Source: Schwartzia sp. (in: firmicutes) (lineage in GTDB: Bacteria > Bacillota > Negativicutes > Selenomonadales > Selenomonadaceae). From it: DNA of 9,227 nucleotides. The notes under the pieces were generated by a model, which was not told where the DNA came from, searched no databases, and saw nothing but the letters and a program-made list of their open reading frames with translations. The translations under genes were made by a program, and so were the position numbers. Shown piece by piece: positions 1-6,100 of the stretch. Where the stretch lies: contig JAGAZS010000022.1 in NCBI GenBank assembly GCA_017939945.1, positions 1-9,227 on the forward strand, read 5' to 3'. Position 1 is the first letter of the stretch. Each line of letters opens with the position of its first letter.

Positions 1-92
1 CAGCCCTTCGGGCTGACACCTCCCTCCATGAGGGAGGCTAACACAAGCCCCCCTCCTAGAGGGGGGTGTCAGCGAAGCTGACGGGGGGAGTC
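1..92. repeat. Cluster of nested palindromes, likely dispersed intergenic repeat
   Basis: Four short hairpins lie back to back: 1-6/10-15 (CAGCCC with loop TTC), 19-25/31-37 (CCTCCCT/AGGGAGG), 48-55/59-66 (CCCCCCTC/GAGGGGGG) and 68-73/77-82 (GTCAGC/GCTGAC with loop GAA). In addition, 12-20 (GCTGACACC) is the exact reverse complement of 65-73, so the whole block can also fold as one larger structure. No ORF is evident in it. The composition (runs of C and G) differs from the flanking genes. This architecture is typical of REP-like intergenic repeats in Firmicutes; the multi-copy nature is inferred, and the left end may continue outside the window. Confidence 0.6.
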
Positions 93-145
93 CCAAACAC
101 GAATTTCTAGATACTTTATAAACAGGCAAGTAAATAAACAGGAAC

Positions 146-168
146 GCGGAAGCCGCTGTCGGCTCCGT
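146..168 (+). promoter_or_regulatory. Hairpin in the glgA 5' leader
   Basis: AGCCG at 151-155 pairs with CGGCT at 160-164 (loop CTGT). The stem continues as CGG 147-149 with CCG 165-167 around a bulged A150, plus a G-T closing pair. It ends about 12 nt before the ribosome binding site of glgA. It is not followed by a T run, so it is not a terminator. It may affect mRNA stability or translation, but no known riboswitch pattern is recognised. An AT-rich stretch at 101-140 upstream would suit a promoter, but no convincing -35/-10 pair could be chosen. Confidence 0.3.
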
Positions 169-179
169 AGTTTCCGAAT

Positions 180-185
180 GGAGGG
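180..185 (+). promoter_or_regulatory. Shine-Dalgarno site of glgA
   Basis: GGAGGG lies 8 nt before ATG 194. This strong site fixes the start and fits the family, whose N-terminus begins a few residues before the first beta strand (LKVLYVASEA). Confidence 0.85.
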
Positions 186-193
186 ATTGTTCT

Positions 194-1642
194 ATGTTGA
201 AAGTTCTCTATGTCGCTTCCGAGGCAGTGCCGTTCATCAAGACGGGCGGGCTGGCCGATGTGGCCGGATCGCTGCCGAAGGCATTGAAAAAACAAGGCGT
301 GGATATCCGCGTTGTCATGCCGAAGTACGGCAAGATTTCCCATGAATATCTGGACAAGATGGAGCACGTCTACGACGGCGAATTCACGATGGCTTGGCGC
401 ACGAAATTCCTCGGCATTGACAAGCTGGAACTGGACGGCGTGACCTTCTACTTCATCGACAACCAAGAGTATTTCTATCGGGAAGGCTTCTACGGCTACG
501 GCGACGACGCGGAGCGGTTCGCGTTCTTCAGCCGCGCCGCGCTGGAAATCCTGCCCAAAGACGATTTCTGGCCCGACGTGATCCACACCAACGATTGGCA
601 CACGGCGCTGGTCAACCTCTATCTGCGCCTCGACCATATCGGCGATGCCCGGTACGAGAAAATCAAGACCGTCTTCACCATCCACAACCTCAAATACCAG
701 GGCGTGTTCCCGAAGGATGTCATGGCGGACGCGCTGGGCCTCGACTGGAAATATTTCACCAACGGCGACCTCGAATATTACGATGCGGTGAACTTCATGA
801 AGGGCGCGATTATCTACGCTGACAACGTCACGACCGTCAGCCGCACCTACGCGCAGGAAATCCAGTACGAGTATTTCGGCGAGGGCTTGGACGGCCTGCT
901 CCGCAGCCGCGCCGCAGATCTCCACGGTATCAACAACGGCCTCGACACCGAGATTTACAATCCGGAGAAGGATCCCTACCTGACCGATCCTTTCACGCCG
1001 TATGACGCGGACACCGCGCTGGAAACCAAGACGGACAACAAGGTCGCGCTCCAGCATATCCTGGATTTGCCCTTGGAGCGCCGGACTCCGCTGGTCGCCA
1101 TGGTGACCCGCCTGGTGGAAGCGAAGGGGCTTGATCTCGTCATGCGCGTGCTGGACGAGCTTTTGGAGCACGAGAATATGCAGTTCGTGCTGCTGGGCAC
1201 CGGCGACCGCGTCTATGAAGACTGGTTCCGGGAATTGGCGTGGCGCCATCCGACGAAAGTCTCGACGAACATCTATTTCTCCGACGAGATGGCCCAGCGC
1301 ATTTACGCGTCCTCCTCGATTTTCCTGATGCCGTCGGCCTACGAGCCTTGCGGCCTCGGGCAGCTCATCGCCATGCGCTACGGCGCCATTCCGGTGGTTC
1401 GCGCCACCGGCGGCCTCACGGACACCGTGATTCCTTACAACAAGGCGACGGGCGAGGGCAACGGGTTCCTGTTCGCGGATTACAACGCCCACGACATGAT
1501 GTACACCATCAAGAAGGCGCTGACCATTTACCGCGACCTCGGAGCGTGGAAACGCCTGATGAAGAACGCCATGCAGGCCGATTACAGCTGGGCGCGCTCG
1601 TCAAAGGAGTACAAGGCTCTCTACGAGCGGCTGATCGGATAA
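194..1642 (+). CDS. glgA: Glycogen synthase (ADP-glucose, GT5)
   Basis: GlgA is a cytoplasmic glucosyltransferase that extends alpha-1,4-glucan chains using ADP-glucose. The 482-residue protein matches the usual length (about 475-490). The N-terminal Rossmann domain opens with the sugar-nucleotide motif KTGGLADV (K16-V23), followed by TNDWHTAL (W135, H136) and the FTIHNLKYQGVFP segment. The C-terminal GT-B domain shows RLVEAKGLDL (R306, K311, the phosphate-binding pair in the family) and YEPCGLGQL with the conserved catalytic-site Glu at E384, then the GGLTDTV loop. No key residue is missing. The start is supported by GGAGGG at 180. The gene stops 29 nt before the amylase/MalQ fusion with no terminator between them, so the two are probably one operon. 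Other glg genes are expected upstream, but only a repeat is seen there. A glucanotransferase neighbour supports a role in storage-glucan metabolism. Identification is secure. Confidence 0.97.
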   Translation: MLKVLYVASEAVPFIKTGGLADVAGSLPKALKKQGVDIRVVMPKYGKISHEYLDKMEHVYDGEFTMAWRTKFLGIDKLELDGVTFYFIDNQEYFYREGFYGYGDDAERFAFFSRAALEILPKDDFWPDVIHTNDWHTALVNLYLRLDHIGDARYEKIKTVFTIHNLKYQGVFPKDVMADALGLDWKYFTNGDLEYYDAVNFMKGAIIYADNVTTVSRTYAQEIQYEYFGEGLDGLLRSRAADLHGINNGLDTEIYNPEKDPYLTDPFTPYDADTALETKTDNKVALQHILDLPLERRTPLVAMVTRLVEAKGLDLVMRVLDELLEHENMQFVLLGTGDRVYEDWFRELAWRHPTKVSTNIYFSDEMAQRIYASSSIFLMPSAYEPCGLGQLIAMRYGAIPVVRATGGLTDTVIPYNKATGEGNGFLFADYNAHDMMYTIKKALTIYRDLGAWKRLMKNAMQADYSWARSSKEYKALYERLIG

Positions 1643-1655
1643 AAACAACTCTTGC

Positions 1656-1660
1656 AAGGA
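1656..1660 (+). promoter_or_regulatory. Shine-Dalgarno site selecting a TTG start
   Basis: AAGGA lies 11 nt before TTG 1672. The only nearby upstream ATG (1660) runs straight into TGA. The next in-frame ATG (1693, residue 8) has no purine-rich site in front, so TTG is preferred; a start at 1693 cannot be excluded because homologous domains begin near that HDSRNPAF segment. Confidence 0.55.
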
Positions 1661-1671
1661 TGTGAAGAACG

Positions 1672-4600
1672 TTGGCTGCGGAACTCAAAGTCATGCATGA
1701 CTCGCGAAACCCGGCCTTCCGCTTCCCCATCGGGGCAGTGGAGGCCGGCGGCCGCGTGCGTCTCGCGCTGTCCGTCGAGGGCGCGGAGGACGCGGAAACC
1801 ATTGTGGCGGAGGTGCGCGTCTGGCGCGACGGCGTAGGCGAGACCCTTGTGCCGATGACGCTCCTTTCAACCAAAGACAGTGACGAAGAAAAGGCAACGG
1901 GGGAACCGTTGCCTTTTTCCGCGCCCAAATGGTTTGTCGCGACCATCGACCTGCCCGACGAAGGCGGACTTTTGTGGTATTATTTCATCCTGCTGGAAGG
2001 CCACCATGTCCGTTTCTACGGCAATATCGGCGGTCTCGGCGGAGAGGGCGGTTTTTCCGACGCGCCTCCCGGCTCGTTCCAGATCACGGTCTACGACAAA
2101 GGAGCGACGACGCCGGCCGGGTTCCGCCGCGCGGTCATGTACCAAATTTTCCCCGACCGCTTCTACCGCGAGCATATCATTGAGGCGGAAAAACGGGGCG
2201 CGGTGATTCACGCCTCATGGAAGGACGCGCCCTGCTATTACAAAGACCCGGACACGAAAGAGATCATCGCTTACGATTTCTATGGCGGCAATATCGCGGG
2301 CGTGCGGGCGAAGCTTCCGTATCTGAAGGAAATGGGGATTTCCGTCATCTACTTCAATCCCGTGTTCGAGGCGGAGAGCAATCATCGTTACGACACCGGC
2401 GATTACAAGAAAATCGACCCGCTGCTGGGCACGAACGAGGAATTTGCCGATTTCTGCCGCGAAGCGAAAGAACAAGGCATCCGCGTGATCCTCGACGGCG
2501 TGTTCAGCCATACGGGCGCCAACAGCCGCTATTTCAACCGCAAGGGCATGTACGACTCCGTCGGCGCGTGGCAGTCGCCGGATTCCCCCTACGCGAAATG
2601 GTTCGACTTCATCGAGTACCCGCACAAATACCATAGCTGGTGGGGCTTCGAGACGCTGCCGAACGTCGTGGAGACCGAGCCTTCGTACATGGACTTCATC
2701 ATCTCGTCAAAGGACAGCGTGCTGCACCATTGGGCCAAGGCAGGCATCTCCGGCTGGCGCCTCGACGTCATCGACGAGCTGCCGCCGAAATTCTCGCAGG
2801 CCTTTTACCGCGAACTGAAACGGACGGACAAAGACTTAGTGATGATCGGCGAGGTCTGGGAAGACGCGTCGAACAAGTCCAGCTACGGCGAGCAGCGCAT
2901 GTATCTGGCGGGCCACGAGATCGACGGCGCGATGAACTATCCCTTCCGCACCATCGTGCTCGACTTCCTGCTGGGGCACGCCAACGGCAACGCGGTCAAT
3001 CGCCGCGTGGAGAGCCTCAGGGAAAATTATCCGGCGCACAATTTCTACGCGATGATGAACCTCGTGGGCAGCCACGACGTCGAGCGCGTCACCACGCTGC
3101 TCGGCGAAGCGCCGCCGCCGGGGGACAGCGAAGCGGCGCGGGCGGGCTTCCGCCTTGATGCCGAGCACTTGGCGCTGGCCCGGGCGCGGCTCGAGATCGC
3201 GTTCGTCTGGCAAATGACATTCCCCGGCGTGCCGTCAATTTACTACGGCGACGAAATCGCCATGCAGGGCTACCGCGACCCGTACAACCGCGCGCCTTAC
3301 GACTGGACCGGCGGCGACGCCGCGCTTCGGGTCAAGGTCAAAGAAGCGGCGCGGCTTCGGAACGAGAATCCCGCGCTGTCGACGGGCAAATTTATCCCGT
3401 TGTTCGCCGAGGGCGACGTATACGCCTATGCCCGCGCCATAAGCGGCAAAAAAGACATTTTCGGCGAAGATGCGGCGGACGGCGTCTTCGTCGCAGCGCT
3501 GAACCGGGGACAGGAGGCCGTGGACATAGAGCTGCCTGTCGGCGATCTCGCGACGGGAAAATTCATCACAGTCTATCAAACCGACCCGTGGAAAGACGCA
3601 CCGAAAGAAGCGACAGAGAAAAAAGAAAAATCCAATGCCGAAACCACGCCTGACGGGAAAAAGCTGCTGCCCATCGAGGGCGGCAAGCTCCGCGTGAAGC
3701 TCCCGCCGCTTTCGGCGCAGGTCTGGCAAGAAAAGAAGCCGCCGCGCCGCTTCCCTCGCACTGCGGGCGTGCTGCTGCACCCGACCTCCCTGCCCTCGCC
3801 TTGGGGCGTCGGCGACCTCGGCGAGACGGCAGAGCGGTTTATCGACTTTTTGCAGAAAGCGGGCCAACACGTTTGGCAAATCCTGCCCCTCGGCCCTGTC
3901 GGCCCCGGCAACTCTCCCTATCAGCCGCCCTCGGCCTTCGCCGGGAACCCGCTCTTGATCTCTCCGGAAAAGCTCGCGGAAGACGGCTGGCTCACCGACG
4001 TCGATCTGGATTGGGGCAAGAACGCCCTCGGCGTTGCGCGCTCTTACGCGGGCGGCACAACGCATTCCCAGCCCTGCACAGGCAGCGCAGTCAACTATGT
4101 CCGCGCGTGGGCGGTCAAGGCGGGCGTCCTGCGCCGCGCATGGCAGCGGTTCCAAAAGAACCCAGCCCAGGATTTCAAAGTGTTCTGCGAAAAAGAAGCC
4201 GCTTGGCTGGACGACTACGCGCTGTTCACGGCGGCCTCGGAAGAGAACGGCGGGAAACCGTGGACCGAATGGGCGCCCGCCCTCCGCGACCGCGAACCGG
4301 CGGCGCTTGACGCTTTGCGCCGGCGGGCGGCAGACAGCATCGCCTTCGTGAAATTCCAGCAATATCTTTTCGACCGCCAATGGCAGGCATTGCATGACCT
4401 CGCCGCTTCAAAGGGCGTCCGCATCTTCGGGGATATGCCGCTGTACCTCGCGCAAAACAGCGCCGACGTCTGGGCGAACCCGAAACTTTTCGCCCTGGGC
4501 AAGGACGGCCGCGCCGAAAAAGTCGCGGGCGTGCCGCCCGATTATTTCAGCGAGGACGGCCAGCTTTGGGGCAACCCGCTTTACGATTGGGACGCGATGA

Positions 4601-5304
4601 GAAAAGACGGCTTCGCCTGGTGGGTGGAGCGCGTCGCGCGCCTCCTGAAGCTCGTGGACATCGTGCGCATCGACCATTTCCGCGGCCTCGCCTCCTACTG
4701 GGAAATCGACGCGAAGGAAACCACCGCGAAAAACGGCCAATGGAAAAAAGGGCCGGGCGTCGCGCTGCTGCACGCGTTCCGTCAGCGGCTCGGGGACAAC
4801 CTCTCCATCGTCGCGGAAGATCTCGGCGTGCAGTCCGACGACGTGGCGCAGCTTCTCGAAACCAGCGGTTTGCCGGGCATGAAGGTCATCGAGTTCGAAT
4901 GCCTCGGCAACGGTACGCCGAGAGCGGGCGCAGCCGCAAAGGAAAACTGCGTGATCTACACCGGCACCCACGACAACAACACGGCGGCGGGCTGGTACAC
5001 CGACGACCTTGGCTACGAGGACCGCGCCAAAGTGGCCGCATGGCTCGGCGTCATGCCGGAAACGGAAACAGGCAGCAAAGACACGGCGAAACAGATTGCC
5101 GAAAAGATGGTAGAAGCCGCCTACGCCTCCGAAGCAAGATTGGTCGTGGTTCCCGTGCAGGATCTATTAGGATTAGGCGGCAAGCACCGCATGAACCTCC
5201 CCGGCACGCCGGAAGGAAACTGGAGCTGGAGACTGAAGGACGGAAAGCTGACCGATGAGGTCGCTAAAAAATACGCCGCACTGGCAAAGAAATACGGACG
5301 GTAA
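1672..5304 (+). CDS. malQ: GH13 amylase/neopullulanase fused to GH77 4-alpha-glucanotransferase
   Basis: One uninterrupted 1210-residue ORF carries two complete enzymes. Residues 1-130 form a beta-rich N-terminal domain as in neopullulanase-type GH13 proteins (HDSRNPAFRFPIGAV). Residues 150-575 are the GH13 barrel: YQIFPDRF (157-164), SNHRYDTGDY, region I DGVFSHTG (D275, H280), region II GWRLDVIDE (nucleophile D365), region III GEVWED (acid E394), region IV GSHDVER (H468, D469). A C-terminal beta domain and a charged linker (about 641-663) follow. From about 693 the GH77 part has WQILPLGP (735-742), SPYQPPSAFAGNP, VRIDHFRGL (nucleophile D1001), VAEDLG (acid/base E1049) and THDNNT (D1101). All catalytic residues are present, so hydrolysis or transfer by the first half and alpha-1,4-glucan disproportionation by the second are likely. 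GH13 substrate choice (pullulan, cyclodextrin or maltodextrin) cannot be read from sequence alone. No signal peptide; cytoplasmic. Probably co-transcribed with glgA. It resembles the known class of bifunctional debranching/glucanotransferase proteins. Confidence 0.93.
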   Translation: MAAELKVMHDSRNPAFRFPIGAVEAGGRVRLALSVEGAEDAETIVAEVRVWRDGVGETLVPMTLLSTKDSDEEKATGEPLPFSAPKWFVATIDLPDEGGLLWYYFILLEGHHVRFYGNIGGLGGEGGFSDAPPGSFQITVYDKGATTPAGFRRAVMYQIFPDRFYREHIIEAEKRGAVIHASWKDAPCYYKDPDTKEIIAYDFYGGNIAGVRAKLPYLKEMGISVIYFNPVFEAESNHRYDTGDYKKIDPLLGTNEEFADFCREAKEQGIRVILDGVFSHTGANSRYFNRKGMYDSVGAWQSPDSPYAKWFDFIEYPHKYHSWWGFETLPNVVETEPSYMDFIISSKDSVLHHWAKAGISGWRLDVIDELPPKFSQAFYRELKRTDKDLVMIGEVWEDASNKSSYGEQRMYLAGHEIDGAMNYPFRTIVLDFLLGHANGNAVNRRVESLRENYPAHNFYAMMNLVGSHDVERVTTLLGEAPPPGDSEAARAGFRLDAEHLALARARLEIAFVWQMTFPGVPSIYYGDEIAMQGYRDPYNRAPYDWTGGDAALRVKVKEAARLRNENPALSTGKFIPLFAEGDVYAYARAISGKKDIFGEDAADGVFVAALNRGQEAVDIELPVGDLATGKFITVYQTDPWKDAPKEATEKKEKSNAETTPDGKKLLPIEGGKLRVKLPPLSAQVWQEKKPPRRFPRTAGVLLHPTSLPSPWGVGDLGETAERFIDFLQKAGQHVWQILPLGPVGPGNSPYQPPSAFAGNPLLISPEKLAEDGWLTDVDLDWGKNALGVARSYAGGTTHSQPCTGSAVNYVRAWAVKAGVLRRAWQRFQKNPAQDFKVFCEKEAAWLDDYALFTAASEENGGKPWTEWAPALRDREPAALDALRRRAADSIAFVKFQQYLFDRQWQALHDLAASKGVRIFGDMPLYLAQNSADVWANPKLFALGKDGRAEKVAGVPPDYFSEDGQLWGNPLYDWDAMRKDGFAWWVERVARLLKLVDIVRIDHFRGLASYWEIDAKETTAKNGQWKKGPGVALLHAFRQRLGDNLSIVAEDLGVQSDDVAQLLETSGLPGMKVIEFECLGNGTPRAGAAAKENCVIYTGTHDNNTAAGWYTDDLGYEDRAKVAAWLGVMPETETGSKDTAKQIAEKMVEAAYASEARLVVVPVQDLLGLGGKHRMNLPGTPEGNWSWRLKDGKLTDEVAKKYAALAKKYGR
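1889..1918 (+). terminator. Intrinsic-terminator-like hairpin inside the fusion gene
   Basis: A perfect 12-bp stem pairs 1889-1900 with 1906-1917 around loop GGGAA, and its 3' side ends in five T (1914-1918). It starts 217 nt into the coding sequence and encodes a low-complexity loop (about residues 73-83, EKATGEPLPF) between two beta strands of the N-terminal domain. The A run at its left base also gives the opposite strand a T run. The structure is directly visible; actual termination or attenuation is inference, and ribosomes translating the region would normally suppress it. Confidence 0.5.
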
Positions 5305-5307
5305 AAC

Positions 5308-5339
5308 AAAAAGGGGGCGCGAATCCGCCCCTTTTTTTT
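5308..5339 (+). terminator. Rho-independent terminator of the glgA-malQ unit
   Basis: GGGGCG at 5314-5319 pairs with CGCCCC at 5326-5331 (loop CGAATC). The stem is extended by G-T and A-T pairs and ends in eight T (5332-5339). It begins 4 nt after the TAA of the fusion gene. Confidence 0.92.
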
Positions 5340-5351
5340 ACGCGGATTTTG

Positions 5352-5360
5352 TGGTATGAT
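5352..5360 (+). promoter_or_regulatory. Extended -10 promoter for the DUF2225/DUF4127 unit
   Basis: TGGTATGAT is an extended -10 (TGn followed by TATGAT, one mismatch to TATAAT). No good -35 is present: at 17-bp spacing the hexamer falls in the T run of the preceding terminator (5332-5337), which fits an extended -10 type promoter. The predicted start would be near 5367, leaving a leader of about 47 nt before the gene. Position right after a terminator supports the call. Confidence 0.55.
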
Positions 5361-5399
5361 AGCACTGCATCTTTTTTATAAGTAAACTTTTCCTTTCAC

Positions 5400-5405
5400 A
5401 AGGAG
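5400..5405 (+). promoter_or_regulatory. Shine-Dalgarno site setting the DUF2225 start
   Basis: AAGGAG lies 8 nt before TTG 5414. A possible GTG start at 5405 would overlap this site and is therefore rejected. Confidence 0.75.
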
Positions 5406-5413
5406 TGATTGCA

Positions 5414-6100
5414 TTGGCGGAAGGCTTTACCTTTGTCGTCGAGAAACCATGCCCGATCTGCGGCGAAATGACGCACGTGACGAAGACGCGCTCACGGGTC
5501 ATCGTGGAGAAAAAGGACGTGGATTTCTGCACACATTACAAGGATTTCAATCCGTACCTCTACACAATCTGGGTTTGCGAGCAGTGCGGATACGCGGCGG
5601 ACGAGAAGACGTTCATGGCGACGATGCCCGCGCGGCACAAGGAAACGATTGCGAAATTCCTGCAATCGAAGCGCGTGAATTTCAAATTCGCGGAAACCCG
5701 GGGCGTCCCGGAGGCGGTGGCGTCCTTCAAGCTGGCGATTTACTACGCGGAAATGATCGGCACCTCGTTGGCGCAGCGTGCGGGCATGTACCTGAAGCTG
5801 GCCTGGATTTACCGCATCGCCGGCGACGAAACCAATGAGAAGCCGCTGCTCCGGAAGGCGGCAGAGCTTTACGACCAGTCGGTGATGACCGAGCGCTACC
5901 CGATCGGGGCTATGACGGACACCATGGCGATTTTCCTCGTCGGCGCGCTTTATTATGAACTGGGCGAAACCGAGACGGCGACGCAATACATCAGCCGCCT
6001 GATCAGCGACCAGACGCTCCGTACCACCGATCCCCAGATCTACGAACGCGCGCGTTCCCTGTGGACGGATATACGCGAAGCCGGAGGCGGGGAATCATGA
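5414..6100 (+). CDS. DUF2225 protein: zinc ribbon plus TPR-like helices
   Basis: This 228-residue cytoplasmic protein matches the DUF2225 family of Firmicutes, whose function is unknown. The N-terminal part has two paired cysteines, CPIC (C13, C16) and CEQCGY (C55, C58), with C39 and H41 between them, which looks like a zinc-binding ribbon. From about residue 95 to 220 it is alpha-helical with tetratricopeptide-like repeats (for example RAGMYLKLAWIYRIAGD and GALYYELGETETATQYI), suggesting a protein-protein interaction surface. TTG 5414 is chosen as start because the Shine-Dalgarno site at 5400-5405 is ideally spaced for it. Its TGA overlaps the ATG of the next gene (ATGA), so both products are probably made together. 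No signal peptide or membrane segment is seen. The family call is fairly sure; the molecular role is not known. Confidence 0.85.
   Translation: MAEGFTFVVEKPCPICGEMTHVTKTRSRVIVEKKDVDFCTHYKDFNPYLYTIWVCEQCGYAADEKTFMATMPARHKETIAKFLQSKRVNFKFAETRGVPEAVASFKLAIYYAEMIGTSLAQRAGMYLKLAWIYRIAGDETNEKPLLRKAAELYDQSVMTERYPIGAMTDTMAIFLVGALYYELGETETATQYISRLISDQTLRTTDPQIYERARSLWTDIREAGGGES

Noticed and set aside
1..92. CRISPR-like repeats
   Set aside because: The block contains different palindromes, not a regularly spaced identical repeat with unique spacers.
116..1492. 458-codon open frame on the minus strand opposite glgA
   Set aside because: It mirrors the high-GC codon pattern of glgA, shows no recognisable domain, and glgA has all its family motifs and a strong ribosome binding site.
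3601..3663. Possible gene boundary or frameshift between the GH13 and GH77 halves
   Set aside because: The frame stays open through a charged linker, with no stop, no internal ribosome binding site followed by a start, and no loss of conserved sequence on either side, so a real fusion is the simpler reading.
3235..4395. 386-codon open frame on the minus strand within the fusion gene
   Set aside because: It is antisense to the conserved GH13 end and GH77 start; its translation is low-complexity and Arg-rich, typical of a shadow frame.
5154..5180. Cluster of rare leucine codons (CTA, TTA, TTA) near the end of the fusion gene
   Set aside because: It encodes the conserved GH77 segment QDLLGLG and is too short to suggest transfer or regulation.
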